Below are positions 8,290 through 16,523 of a stretch of DNA of 42,410 nt, one piece after another (position 1 is the first letter of the stretch; every line of letters starts with the position of its first letter). The position numbers and the translations under genes are program-made. This stretch comes from Actinomycetota bacterium (GTDB lineage: Bacteria > Actinomycetota > Acidimicrobiia > Acidimicrobiales > CADCSY01), in NCBI GenBank assembly GCA_016781135.1, contig JADDQY010000037.1, forward strand, positions 1 to 42,410. Direction: 5' to 3'. The notes beneath the pieces are model-generated. The model worked only from the letters and a program-made list of their open reading frames with translations. It did not search any database and was not told the DNA's origin.

Positions 8290-9147
8290 TCAGATGTTGG
8301 CCGGGAAGAGGCGGGCGACGTGCTCGAAGCACACGAACAGCACCACCAACACCACGGGAGCACCGAGGAGATAGGCGGGCAGCCGGCGCCACCGGCGCGC
8401 CGCCTCCACGGTCGCCACCCAGGCACCGGCGGCCAGCGCCCCCCACAGCAGCGCCGGCACCCGAGCGGAGGGATCACCGCTGAGGGCGGCGCCGTCCACG
8501 GTCTCCGACACCAGCTCGGGGGGAGGAGCCTCGACCGGGTCGGGGGCGGGGACGGGATCGTCGAGCAGCACCGCCGACACGATGAGGCGCTCGCGAGCGC
8601 TGTAGCGGGGGTTGCAGGTGGTCAGCGTGAGGCGGGCTTCCTCGGTGGGGTCGAGCACCTCGACCTGCGTGGGGCGCACCACCATCGAGCGGTCGACCGC
8701 GTAGCGGAACTCGCCCTGCACGGTGCGCACGAGGATCTCGTCGCCGGCGACCAAGCGGTCGAGCTCGAAGAAGGGAGCGCCGTAGGTGGTGCGGTGTCCG
8801 GCGATGGCGGCGTTGCCCCCCTGCCCGGGCAGGGGGGTTCCCGGGTAGTGACCGGGTCCCTTCTTCAGGTCGGGGACGCCCACCCCTTCCACCACCGCCT
8901 TCTCGACGCCGATCTTCGGGATGCGGATGATGGCCACGGCCCCACCTCCGGGTTGAGGCAGGGGTGGGTTGCCTCGAGGCACCTCCTCGTCGACCAAGGC
9001 CTCGGAGAACTCCTCGGTGAGCTCCGACTGGGCCTGGGCCTCCCGCAGCCCGGTTCCCCACAGCTGGTAGGCGACGAACAGCAGGACCACGGTGCCGAGG
9101 GCGATCAGGAGCCGCCCGAACCCTCCGATCGCACGACGGAGCACCAT
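8290..9147 (-). CDS. Class E-like sortase
   Basis: A cysteine transpeptidase that anchors or polymerises surface proteins, located in the membrane. It has 285 residues from ATG 9147. There is an N-terminal membrane helix (about 8-28) and then the sortase domain. His118 lies in AGHRTTYGAPF, Cys178 in TLTTCNPRYSARERL and Arg187 in RLIV. Two further hydrophobic helices lie at about 230-250 and 260-280 in the C-terminus, which is unusual. ATG 9147 is preferred because TAGCGT sits 5 bases upstream; a start at 9183 would add 12 basic residues. No substrate with an LPxTG or LAxTG signal is encoded in the window. It is divergent from the ccm operon. Confidence 0.9.
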   Translation of the reverse strand: MVLRRAIGGFGRLLIALGTVVLLFVAYQLWGTGLREAQAQSELTEEFSEALVDEEVPRGNPPLPQPGGGAVAIIRIPKIGVEKAVVEGVGVPDLKKGPGHYPGTPLPGQGGNAAIAGHRTTYGAPFFELDRLVAGDEILVRTVQGEFRYAVDRSMVVRPTQVEVLDPTEEARLTLTTCNPRYSARERLIVSAVLLDDPVPAPDPVEAPPPELVSETVDGAALSGDPSARVPALLWGALAAGAWVATVEAARRWRRLPAYLLGAPVVLVVLFVCFEHVARLFPANI

Positions 9148-9152
9148 CGGCG

Positions 9153-9158
9153 ACGCTA
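9153..9158 (-). promoter_or_regulatory. -10 box of the sortase gene
   Basis: TAGCGT on the minus strand, 5 bases before ATG 9147. It argues for the shorter protein start and a leaderless message. Confidence 0.4.
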
Positions 9159-9207
9159 GCGAACGCCGTTTGCGATGGGCCATTGGGCGTTGGGGGAGAC
9201 CCCCCGG

Positions 9208-9213
9208 TACCGT
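9208..9213 (+). promoter_or_regulatory. -10 box of the ccm operon
   Basis: TACCGT, 11 bases before ATG 9225 of ccmA. The leader would be only about 5 bases. All downstream ccm genes are packed without room for another promoter, so this may serve the whole 6.6 kb operon. Confidence 0.35.
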
Positions 9214-9224
9214 TGATCGTCGTC

Positions 9225-9938
9225 ATGGGCGTCGCCGTCAACCTGCGCTCCGCCGTGTGCCTGCTGGGGCGCTTCCCGGCGCTGGCGGGGGTCGACCTGG
9301 TGGTGGCCAGCGGCGAGATCGTCCTCGTCCAGGGAGCCAACGGGGCGGGAAAGACGACGCTGCTGCGAGCCCTCGCCGGGTTGGTGCCCGTCGTCGAGGG
9401 CGAGGCCGAGGTGCTGGGCCACGACCTGCGTCGTGACCGCCGGTCGCTGCGATGCCACGTGGGGTTGCTGGGCCATGGCCCCGGGCTCTACGACGACCTC
9501 TCCGTTGCCGACAACTTGCGCTTCTGGGCCCGGGCCGCCGGCGGCGACGGCGATGACGTCACCCGGGCGGCCGCCCGCATGGGGCTCGACGGGCGCCTGC
9601 TCGAGGCGGCCGCCGGGCGGCTCTCGACCGGCCAGCGCCGACGGGCGGCGCTGGCCGCCCTGGTGGCGCGCAAGCCCCGGCTGTGGTTGCTCGACGAGCC
9701 CCACGCCGGACTCGACGCCGCCGGGCGCGACGTGGTCGACGGCCTGGTGCGTGAGGCCGTCGACGGGGGAGCGACGGTGGTGCTGGCCAGCCACGAGCTC
9801 GAACGGGCGAGGGCCCTCGCCGATCGCTCGGTGGTCCTGGCCGGGGGTCGCACGGTCGCCGGCCCCGCCGACCACGCTGGGATCGCCGACGCCGCCCCCT
9901 CCGTTCCCGAGCCGACAGAGCCGGTCCATGTGGCGTGA
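9225..9938 (+). CDS. ccmA: Cytochrome c biogenesis ABC transporter ATP-binding protein CcmA
   Basis: ATPase of the CcmABCD complex, which releases heme-loaded CcmE. The 237-residue protein has Walker A GANGAGKTT (about 38-46), signature LSTGQRRR (about 132-139) and Walker B LWLLDEPHAGLD (about 151-162). It is an isolated ABC domain with no membrane part, as expected for CcmA. ATG 9225 is chosen over an upstream in-frame ATG at 9183, which overlaps the divergent sortase region. The last 11 bases overlap ccmB. Confidence 0.93.
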   Translation: MGVAVNLRSAVCLLGRFPALAGVDLVVASGEIVLVQGANGAGKTTLLRALAGLVPVVEGEAEVLGHDLRRDRRSLRCHVGLLGHGPGLYDDLSVADNLRFWARAAGGDGDDVTRAAARMGLDGRLLEAAAGRLSTGQRRRAALAALVARKPRLWLLDEPHAGLDAAGRDVVDGLVREAVDGGATVVLASHELERARALADRSVVLAGGRTVAGPADHAGIADAAPSVPEPTEPVHVA

Positions 9939-10602
9939 CGCCCTGCTGGTGGGGGCCAAGGACCTACGCGTCGAAGCCCGCTCCCGGGTGGCCACCAACC
10001 AGGTGGCGCCGTTTGCCGTGCTCGTGCTGGTGCTGTTCGCCTTCGCCCTCGACCCTGATCGGGGGATGCTCCAGCGAGCTGCTGCCGGCTTGTTCTGGGT
10101 GGCGGTGCTGTTCTCGGCGGTCCTAACCGTCCAGCGCAGCCAGGCGGTGGAGGGCGCCGACGGCATCGGTGACGCCCTGCGCCTGTCGGGCCTCGACCCC
10201 GCCGGCATCTTCCTGGGCAAGGCGGGTGCACTGGCGGTGGAGCTGTTCGCCCTCGAGCTGGTGCTCGGTGCCGGCGTGATCGTCCTCTACGGTGTCGATC
10301 CCGCCGGCTACCCCACCCTGGTGGCAACCGCCGCCGCCGCCACCTTGGCGCTGGCTGCCGCCGGTACGATCTATGGGGCGTTGGCCAGCGGGTCCCGGGT
10401 GCAAGAGACGCTGCTGCCGCTGCTGTTGCTGCCGGCAGTGGCTCCCGTGCTGATCGCCGCTACCCGGGCGTGGGAGGCCGCGCTCGGCACCGCCGTCGCC
10501 GTCACCGCCGCGGCCGACTGGGTGTCGCTGCTCGGCGTGTTGGCGGTGGTGTACGTGGCGTTCGGAGTGGCGGCCTTCGGGCCGTTGATGGAGGAACGGT
10601 GA
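9928..10602 (+). CDS. ccmB: Heme exporter membrane protein CcmB
   Basis: Membrane subunit of CcmABCD. The 224-residue protein has about six hydrophobic helices. The family pattern is visible: an N-terminal KDLRVEARSR loop, then TVQRSQAVEGADGIGDALRL, and long Ala/Leu-rich helices. The ATG lies inside the end of ccmA. Its stop overlaps the GTG of ccmC in a GTGA tetranucleotide, so the two are translationally coupled. Confidence 0.9.
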   Translation: MWRDALLVGAKDLRVEARSRVATNQVAPFAVLVLVLFAFALDPDRGMLQRAAAGLFWVAVLFSAVLTVQRSQAVEGADGIGDALRLSGLDPAGIFLGKAGALAVELFALELVLGAGVIVLYGVDPAGYPTLVATAAAATLALAAAGTIYGALASGSRVQETLLPLLLLPAVAPVLIAATRAWEAALGTAVAVTAAADWVSLLGVLAVVYVAFGVAAFGPLMEER

Positions 10603-11330
10603 GAACCTCGACATCGAGCTCGTTGACGTTGAGCCTCGGCCTGGCCGCGGGGCTCTCCCTCGGCGCCGCCGTGGTGTTGGGCCTCACCCTCCCCGCTTCG
10701 GTGGAGCAGGGCGAGTACTCTCGCCTCATCGCCATCCACCCGGGCCTGGCCTGGGCCTCGTACCTGTGCTTTGGGGTCACCGCCCTCTCCAGCGCCGCCT
10801 GGCTGTGGCCGCGGACCCGAGCGCCCCGTTGGGACCGGCTCGCCGGCGCCTCGGCCGAGATCGGTGTGGTGTTCACCGCCCTCACGCTGGCGACCGGCTC
10901 GATCTGGGGTCGGCCCACCTGGGGCGTGTGGTGGGTGTGGGATGCCCGGCTCACCCTCAGCGCCCTCATGCTCGCGCTGTACCTCGGCTACCTCGCCCTG
11001 CGCCGGGTGCCCAACCCGCCGGAGATCCGAGCCCGTCGCTCGGCCGTGGCCGCCTTGCTGGCGGTGGTGGTGGTGCCGCTCAACCACTTCGCCGTCGACT
11101 GGTGGCGCACCCTGCACCAGGGCCGGTCGTTCGCCCAGCTCGACCCTGGCAACGACCTCGACGGGGCGTTCATCGGCGCCATGTTGCTCGGGTTGTTGGC
11201 CATGACCCTCGTCTACTCGTGGCTGTTGGTCCACCGCTACCGGGTGGCCCGCCTCGAGGACGAGCGAGACGAGCGCAGCTTCGAGGAGGCGCTGGACGCG
11301 CGGCGCCGCGAGACGGTGGTGGCGCGGTGA
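10599..11330 (+). CDS. ccmC: Cytochrome c biogenesis protein CcmC (heme handling)
   Basis: Loads heme onto CcmE at the outer face of the membrane. It is a 243-residue, six-helix protein of the heme-handling family. The tryptophan-rich motif WGVWWVWDARLT starts at residue 108. Two candidate axial histidines lie in IAIHPGLAW and WWRTLHQG, both flanking the motif as in known CcmC. The GTG start overlaps the ccmB stop by 4 bases, and the C-terminal charged tail overlaps ccmD by 4 bases. Confidence 0.94.
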   Translation: MRTSTSSSLTLSLGLAAGLSLGAAVVLGLTLPASVEQGEYSRLIAIHPGLAWASYLCFGVTALSSAAWLWPRTRAPRWDRLAGASAEIGVVFTALTLATGSIWGRPTWGVWWVWDARLTLSALMLALYLGYLALRRVPNPPEIRARRSAVAALLAVVVVPLNHFAVDWWRTLHQGRSFAQLDPGNDLDGAFIGAMLLGLLAMTLVYSWLLVHRYRVARLEDERDERSFEEALDARRRETVVAR

Positions 11331-11443
11331 ACGCCTATGTCGCCGCCGGCTACGGCATCACCGTGCTCGCCCTGGCCGTGTACGCCCTGCGGGTGCTGCG
11401 TCGCGGTCGAGCCCTTTCCCGGATCGCCCAGGACGAGCGATGA
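11327..11443 (+). CDS. ccmD: CcmD-like small membrane protein
   Basis: A 38-residue protein. One hydrophobic helix (about 5-24) begins after YVAAGYGIT and is followed by a basic tail RRGRALSRIAQDER. This is the usual size and layout of CcmD, which helps release heme-loaded CcmE. GTG 11327 overlaps the end of ccmC and its TGA overlaps ATG 11440 of ccmE. Identification rests on position and architecture, because the family is short and poorly conserved. Confidence 0.82.
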   Translation: MNAYVAAGYGITVLALAVYALRVLRRGRALSRIAQDER

Positions 11444-11958
11444 CGGCGGCGCGACCTGGCCTCGACCCCCTCGAGGCGCCTCCTGGGCGGGGCAGGCGCC
11501 CGGGCTCGGGTCGAAGCTTCGACCGCAGCCGGCTGCGGCTCGGCATCGTCATCGCCCTGGTGTGCGGCGGTCTGGCCTTTCTGGTCCTGCAGGGGCTGGG
11601 CAACGCCACCACCTACTTCCGCAACGCCGACGAGGCCTTGGCCGAGCGGGGGGAGCTGGGCGAGCGCCGGTTCCGGCTCCAGGGCACGGTGGTGCCGGGC
11701 TCGGTCGGCGCCGCCGGCGACGAGGTGACCTTCCGCGTCGAGTACCACTGCCAGGCGGTGAACGTCCGCCACCAGGGTGATCCCCCCGAGCTGTTCGCCG
11801 ACGGGATCCCCGTGGTGCTCGAAGGGGCGTTCCTCTCCGGCACCAACACCTTTGCCAGCGATCGCATCTTCGTCCGCCACACGTCCGAGTACCGCACGGA
11901 AGAGGCCGACCGGCTGGCTCTCGCCAGCGACGAGGCCTGCCCCGGAGCGTCGACGTGA
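11440..11958 (+). CDS. ccmE: Periplasmic-type heme chaperone CcmE
   Basis: Carries heme covalently from CcmC to CcmF. It is a 172-residue protein with a Pro/Arg-rich cytoplasmic N-terminus of about 30 residues, one membrane helix (33-52) and a beta-rich outer domain. The heme-attachment motif appears as VRHTSEY, with His147 and Tyr151, so the classic HxxxY pattern is kept rather than the CxxxY variant found in some other bacteria. LFADGIPVVLEGAF is the expected OB-fold core. It overlaps ccmF by 4 bases. Confidence 0.92.
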   Translation: MTAARPGLDPLEAPPGRGRRPGSGRSFDRSRLRLGIVIALVCGGLAFLVLQGLGNATTYFRNADEALAERGELGERRFRLQGTVVPGSVGAAGDEVTFRVEYHCQAVNVRHQGDPPELFADGIPVVLEGAFLSGTNTFASDRIFVRHTSEYRTEEADRLALASDEACPGAST

Positions 11959-14012
11959 ACGCCGCCCTCGGCAGCGCCGGGGTCACCCTCGGCTTCGCCG
12001 CCTCGGTGCTCGGAGTGCTCGCCCTGGCCGTGGGCCTGCGGCGGCGCCGCACCGCCTCGGCCCGGGGGACGGCGTTGGTCGAAGCCGAGGGTCTGCTGCG
12101 GCTGGGGCGGTCGTTCGCCTGGCTGGTGCTGGCCGGGGCGGTGGTGGCCACCGTGGCGATGGAGATCGCCTTGGTCACCCACGACTTCTCGCTGGCCTAC
12201 GTGGCCAACAACGGCAGCCGCTCGACCCCGCTGCTCTACACCGTGGCCTCGTTGTGGTCGGCGCTGGAGGGGTCCATCATCCTGTGGGCACTGGTGCTGT
12301 CGGGCTTCCTCGTGGCCCTGGTGCGCCGCTTCGCCGACCGGGCCGCCGACCCGCTGGTGGCGTGGGCGACCCTCACCATGCTGGTGGTGGCCGCCTTCTT
12401 CTTCGCCCTCATGCTCGGGCCCGCCGACCCGTTCACCACCGTCGCCGGGCCCGTGCCTGTCGACGGGCCCGGGCCCAACCCGTTGCTGCAGAACCATCCC
12501 CTGATGGCCGTGCACCCGCCGATGCTCTATCTCGGCTACGTCGGCTTCACCGTGCCGTTCGCCTTCGCCGTCGCCGCCCTGGTCACCGGCCGGGTGGGCG
12601 AGGGCTGGCTGGCGGCTACTCGGCGCTGGACGCTGCTGGCCTGGGGCTTCCTCACCGCCGGCATCGTGCTCGGTGCCTGGTGGTCCTACGAGGTGCTGGG
12701 CTGGGGAGGCTTCTGGGCCTGGGACCCGGTGGAGAACGCCTCGTTCCTCCCGTGGCTCACCGGGACCGCCTACCTGCACTCGGTCATGGTCCAGCAGCGG
12801 CGGGGGATGCTGCGGGTGTGGAACCTGTCACTGTTGGCGGCCACGTTCTGCCTGACCATCCTCGGCACGTTCCTCACCCGGTCCGGCGTGCTCGACTCGG
12901 TCCACTCCTTCACCGAGTCCCCCATCGGGCCGTGGTTGCTGTCGTTCTTCGGGATCACCGTGGCGGTGGTGCTCGGGCTGATCGGCTGGCGGGGTGACCG
13001 CCTCCGGGCACCGGGCAGCATCGACGCCCCGGTGTCGCGGGAGGGCGCCTTCCTGGCCAACAACGTGGTGTTCGCCGCCTTCGCCTTCGTCGTGCTGCTC
13101 GGCACCGTGTTCCCGCTGCTGGTCGAGGCCGTCAACGACGAGCGGATCGCCGTCGGCACCCCCTACTTCAACCGGATGACCATGCCGCTCGGGATGGTTC
13201 TGCTGTTCCTGATGGCCGTGGCCCCCGCCTTGCCGTGGCGCAAGGCCTCGGGCGAGCTGTTGCGCACCCGCCTCCAATGGCCGGCGTGGGCCGGCGCCGC
13301 CGTCGTCGTGGCCGCGGTGGCCGCAGGTGCCCGGGGCCTGGCTCCTCTGGTGGCCTTCGGGCTGGGTGGCTTCGCCGCCGCCGCCGCCGTCCGCCAGCTG
13401 GTGCTCGCCGTCGGCGCCTCCCGCCGCCGGGGAGGCTCGGCCGTGGCCGGGCTGGTGGGCCGGGCCAACGGGGGGATGGTCGTCCACCTCGGCGTCGTGC
13501 TGGTGGCGGTGGCCTTCGCCGCGGCGTCGTCCTACGCCAGCAGCGACGAGCTCCGTCTCGAGCCCGGTCGGTCGGGCACCGTCGCCGGCCACACCGTGAC
13601 CTATCTCGGCATGAACCCCCCGGCCGACGACGGGCAGAAGACCACCTTTGCCGCCCGCGTCCAGGTCGACGGGGATCAGGTCTACGAACCCGCTCTCAAC
13701 CGCTTCCCCAACGCCACCCAGACCATCGGCACCCCGTCGGTGCGCACGGGGGTGCGCGAGGACGTCTACCTCACCTTGGTGGCGGCCCCTGAGCAGCCCG
13801 GTGACCCAGCGGTCATCGGTGTGATCATCCAGCCCCTGGTCGTGTGGTTGTGGATCGGCGGGGGGGTGATGGCGCTCGGCACGGTGCTGGCGGCCTGGCC
13901 GGGTGAACGGCGACGCCGCCCCATCCAGCCGGCGTCGGAGCCGGCGCTCAGAACGCCTGCTCGCGACCCCGACCCGCCCGCCGAGGTCCCCGCACCGGCA
14001 GGGATGGCATGA
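11955..14012 (+). CDS. ccmF: Cytochrome c heme lyase subunit CcmF
   Basis: Transfers heme from CcmE to the reduced CxxCH of apocytochromes. The 685-residue protein has many membrane helices. The motif WGGFWAWDPVENASFLPWL starts at Trp250, and NPLLQNHPLMAVHPPMLYLG precedes it; both are hallmark CcmF segments. A large outer loop, about residues 525-605, precedes the last helix. The length is normal for the family (about 640-680). The start is GTG 11955 within the end of ccmE, and the stop overlaps ATG 14009 of ccmG. Confidence 0.96.
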   Translation: MNAALGSAGVTLGFAASVLGVLALAVGLRRRRTASARGTALVEAEGLLRLGRSFAWLVLAGAVVATVAMEIALVTHDFSLAYVANNGSRSTPLLYTVASLWSALEGSIILWALVLSGFLVALVRRFADRAADPLVAWATLTMLVVAAFFFALMLGPADPFTTVAGPVPVDGPGPNPLLQNHPLMAVHPPMLYLGYVGFTVPFAFAVAALVTGRVGEGWLAATRRWTLLAWGFLTAGIVLGAWWSYEVLGWGGFWAWDPVENASFLPWLTGTAYLHSVMVQQRRGMLRVWNLSLLAATFCLTILGTFLTRSGVLDSVHSFTESPIGPWLLSFFGITVAVVLGLIGWRGDRLRAPGSIDAPVSREGAFLANNVVFAAFAFVVLLGTVFPLLVEAVNDERIAVGTPYFNRMTMPLGMVLLFLMAVAPALPWRKASGELLRTRLQWPAWAGAAVVVAAVAAGARGLAPLVAFGLGGFAAAAAVRQLVLAVGASRRRGGSAVAGLVGRANGGMVVHLGVVLVAVAFAAASSYASSDELRLEPGRSGTVAGHTVTYLGMNPPADDGQKTTFAARVQVDGDQVYEPALNRFPNATQTIGTPSVRTGVREDVYLTLVAAPEQPGDPAVIGVIIQPLVVWLWIGGGVMALGTVLAAWPGERRRRPIQPASEPALRTPARDPDPPAEVPAPAGMA

Positions 14013-14638
14013 CCGACGTGGCCACGACGCCGGACCGTACCGCCGCGCCGGCGGAGGCGAGCGGCACCGCCGCGCCCCGCCGGCGTACCGCCCTCTACAC
14101 CACCATCGGCGTCGGCGTGGTGGCCGTCCTGCTCGTGGCCGTGCTCGCCACCCGTCCACCGGCCACCACCCGTCTCGCTGGCAGCCCGCTGCTCGGACGC
14201 ACCGCTCCAGCCTTGTCGGGCGAGTCGTTGCTCGCCGGTGGCGGTGACTTCGACCTCGCCGAGGAGCGGGGTCGCTGGGTGCTCGTCAACTTCTTCGCCA
14301 CCTGGTGCGTGCCGTGCCAGGCCGAGCACCCCGACCTGGTCCGCTTCGAAGCCGCCCACGCCGAGGCCGGCGACGCCCGGGTTGTCAGCGTGGTGTTCAG
14401 CGACGACCCCGATGACGTTGCCCGCTTCTTCTCCCAGCGAGGGGGCGACTGGCCCGTCCTGGCCGACCCGGTGGGGAGCACGGCGTTGGAGTTCGGGGTC
14501 ACGGGGGTTCCCGAGTCGTACCTCATCGCCCCCGACGGCACGCTCGTGTCCAAGATCATCGGCGGTGTCGACGACGAGAGGCTGGAAGACCTCCTGGCCC
14601 GGGCCAAGGGTTCCTCCGAGCCGGGCGAACCCAGCTGA
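14009..14638 (+). CDS. ccmG: Thiol-disulfide oxidoreductase CcmG/DsbE
   Basis: Membrane-anchored thioredoxin-like protein that reduces apocytochrome thiols. The 209-residue protein has one helix at about 28-48. A TlpA-like domain with active site WCVPC (Cys100, Cys103) follows in VLVNFFATWCVPCQAEHP. The cis-proline loop VTGVPESYLI and the C-terminal GGVDDERLEDLL helix complete the fold. The Arg/Pro-rich cytoplasmic head is longer than in proteobacterial CcmG. Two bases separate it from ccmH. Confidence 0.93.
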   Translation: MTDVATTPDRTAAPAEASGTAAPRRRTALYTTIGVGVVAVLLVAVLATRPPATTRLAGSPLLGRTAPALSGESLLAGGGDFDLAEERGRWVLVNFFATWCVPCQAEHPDLVRFEAAHAEAGDARVVSVVFSDDPDDVARFFSQRGGDWPVLADPVGSTALEFGVTGVPESYLIAPDGTLVSKIIGGVDDERLEDLLARAKGSSEPGEPS

Positions 14639-14640
14639 CG

Positions 14641-15096
14641 ATGCGCCGCTGGTTGGCCTGGCTGCTGCTCGGCGTGGTGGTGGGTGCCGCGCTTGTGGTC
14701 GGTGCCCGCAGCGACCCCGCTCCTCCGAGCAACGCCGAGCGCATCGCCGACCTCGCTGCCGAGCTGCGGTGTCCGACGTGCCGGGGGCAGTCGGTGCTCG
14801 ACTCCAACGCCCCGGCAGCGGCCGCCATCCGCACCGAGATCGCCCGCCGGGTCGACGAGGGCCAGAGCGACGACGAGATCGTCGCCTACCTCGACAGCCG
14901 CTACGGGGAGTCCCTGCGGCTCACCCCGCCGAGCACAGGCCTGGCCAGCCTGGTCTGGGTGCTTCCCGTAGCTGGCGTGGTGGTTGCTTGCGCCGGCGTA
15001 GCCCTGGCGTTCCGGCGCTGGCGCGCCGATCCGCCCCCCGAGGTGAGCGACGACGACCGCCAGCGGGTACGACGAGCCCTCGGCCAGGAACGGTGA
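14641..15096 (+). CDS. ccmH: Cytochrome c biogenesis protein CcmH (CcmL type)
   Basis: Thiol carrier acting with CcmG and CcmF. It has 151 residues. A signal/anchor helix (4-21) is followed by the three-helix domain with LRCPTCRGQS (Cys44, Cys47). A second helix lies at about 99-124, and a short cytoplasmic tail follows. It is the short CcmH form; the TPR portion is a separate gene (ccmI) directly downstream. Its TGA overlaps the GTG of ccmI. Confidence 0.93.
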   Translation: MRRWLAWLLLGVVVGAALVVGARSDPAPPSNAERIADLAAELRCPTCRGQSVLDSNAPAAAAIRTEIARRVDEGQSDDEIVAYLDSRYGESLRLTPPSTGLASLVWVLPVAGVVVACAGVALAFRRWRADPPPEVSDDDRQRVRRALGQER

Positions 15097-15848
15097 ACCC
15101 CCCGCCGTCCACCCGCCGCCCCGACCTCGATGCCCTGGCCGAGCTCGCTGAGCAGCGCGACTTCCTGCTGCGCTCGCTCGATGACCTGGAGCGTGAGCGG
15201 CTCGCCGGCGATCTCGACGACGCCGACTACCACGCGCTCAGGGACGACTACACCGTCCGGGCGGCGGAGGTGCTGCGGGCCATCGAGGAGGGCAGCGTCA
15301 CCCCGGCGCCTCCTGGCGCGTCCCGGGCGGGCTGGGGCAAGCGCGTCGTCAGCATCGTCGTGGTGGCGGGGATGGCACTCTCCGCCGGGCTGGCGGTCGC
15401 CGCCGCCTCGGGATCGCGCCTCCCCGGCGACACCCTCTCCGGTGACATCCGCCAGACCAGCTCCGCTCGGCTGCAGCAGGCAGCCCAGCTGGCCAACGGA
15501 GGTGAGGTCACCGAAGCGCTCGACCTCTACGACGAGGTCCTGGCCGAGGACCCCGACAACGTTGAGGCCCTCTCCGAGCGCGGGCTGCTGCTGGTGTCGG
15601 TGGCGTCGGCCACGGGGCGGTCGGTCCTCGCCGACCAGGGACGAGCTTCCATCGAGCAGGCGTTGGCCCTCGACCCGGGGAACGCCCGGGCTCTGTTCTA
15701 CCGGGGACTGGCGCTGCGCCTCGCCGGTGACGACCAGGCTGCTGCAGAGGCCTTCGCTGCGGCGCTGGCCAACGACCCGCCTCCGCTGCTGCGAGACCAG
15801 ATCGAGGGCTTCCGGCAGTCGATCCAGGGGAGCACGGCGGCCGAGTGA
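15093..15848 (+). CDS. ccmI: CcmI-like TPR protein of cytochrome c maturation
   Basis: Presumed apocytochrome chaperone. It has 251 residues. An N-terminal charged coiled-coil-like part (LAEQRDFLLRSLDDLERERLAG) resembles the CcmI/CycH head. One membrane helix lies at about 86-107. Tetratricopeptide-like repeats occupy about 125-245 (ALDLYDEVLAEDPDNVEALSERG; ALALDPGNARALFYRG). Unlike proteobacterial CcmI, only one clear membrane helix is present. GTG 15093 overlaps the ccmH stop. It is the last gene of the operon and is followed by a strong inverted repeat. Confidence 0.82.
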   Translation: MNPPPSTRRPDLDALAELAEQRDFLLRSLDDLERERLAGDLDDADYHALRDDYTVRAAEVLRAIEEGSVTPAPPGASRAGWGKRVVSIVVVAGMALSAGLAVAAASGSRLPGDTLSGDIRQTSSARLQQAAQLANGGEVTEALDLYDEVLAEDPDNVEALSERGLLLVSVASATGRSVLADQGRASIEQALALDPGNARALFYRGLALRLAGDDQAAAEAFAAALANDPPPLLRDQIEGFRQSIQGSTAAE

Positions 15849-15864
15849 GGCTGGCCCAGCGGTT

Positions 15865-15908
15865 CTGGTGGTGGGCTCGCAGGCGTGCCTGCCGGTTTCC
15901 ACCACCAG
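15865..15908. terminator. Inverted repeat between ccmI and the histidine phosphatase gene
   Basis: Perfect 10-base arms CTGGTGGTGG (15865-15874) and CCACCACCAG (15899-15908) enclose an inner GCAGGC/GCCTGC hairpin. A second weaker stem, CTCGGT (15909-15914) with ACCGAG (15927-15932), follows. The site fills the gap between two converging genes, so a bidirectional terminator is likely; no T-tract is seen. Confidence 0.6.
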
Positions 15909-15942
15909 CTCGGTGGTCGCCGACTGACCGAGTGGGAGGCTG

Positions 15943-16407
15943 TCAGGCTGGAGCCGGGAGGTAGCGGGCCCGGGCGAAGGTGCGGGCGCCGTCGAGCTCG
16001 ATCGTCCACACCGAGCCCTTTTCGCACACCCACCGGTCGGCGAGCTCCACACCGTGGCGGTGGAGCCGGTCGAGCAGCGGACCGATGAGGTTGCCGTGGG
16101 TGCACGCCACCGCTTCGGTGCCCGCCAGCTCCTCCAGCAGCTTCCAGGTGGAAGCCACGTCGGCCTCCTCGGCCAGCGCTGGGTGCGTCTCGACGTCGAG
16201 GCCGAGCCGCTCGGCCAGCGGAGCCACTGTCTGGGTGCAGCGCAGGTAGCGACTGCTCAGCACCCGCTTGATCGGCTCGCCCTCGAGCAGCCCGACGAGG
16301 GCCTCGGCTTGGGCGCGGCCGGCTCGGCTCAGCGGTCGCAGCTCATCGGGTTGGTGCCAGTCGGATCGGTCACCGGCGTGGGCGTGCCGGACCACGTGGA
16401 GGCTCAT
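15943..16407 (-). CDS. Histidine phosphatase family protein (SixA-like)
   Basis: A 154-residue member of the branch-1 histidine phosphatase superfamily. The RHG-type motif appears as VVRHAHAGD, with catalytic His8, and the second catalytic histidine is in ACTHGNLIGPLL. The small size and the RHAHAGD variant resemble SixA, which dephosphorylates phosphohistidine proteins; the real substrate cannot be read from sequence. ATG 16407 is placed at the conserved N-terminus. TACGGT lies 10 bases upstream, so the leader would be about 3 bases. It is divergent from the molybdopterin oxidoreductase gene. Confidence 0.88.
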   Translation of the reverse strand: MSLHVVRHAHAGDRSDWHQPDELRPLSRAGRAQAEALVGLLEGEPIKRVLSSRYLRCTQTVAPLAERLGLDVETHPALAEEADVASTWKLLEELAGTEAVACTHGNLIGPLLDRLHRHGVELADRWVCEKGSVWTIELDGARTFARARYLPAPA

Positions 16408-16511
16408 CGGGACCGCCACCGTAGGCGTGCGAGGGCCGCGACTGCCACGCCCCGCCAGCGCCGGCACTCCCTCTCGGCGGGGGCGACCCCGAGGGTGGTC
16501 GTGGCTCCCCG

Positions 16512-16517
16512 TAGGAT
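16512..16517 (+). promoter_or_regulatory. Leaderless -10 box of the molybdopterin oxidoreductase gene
   Basis: TAGGAT followed by 6 bases and GTG 16524; no ribosome binding site in the gap. Confidence 0.5.
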
Positions 16518-16523
16518 CCCGTC

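Noticed and set aside
11613..12779. 389-codon minus-strand open frame
   Set aside because: It lies antisense to ccmE and ccmF, whose products are clearly conserved; its composition (Gly/His/Arg/Gln) is the usual antisense artefact of high-GC genes.
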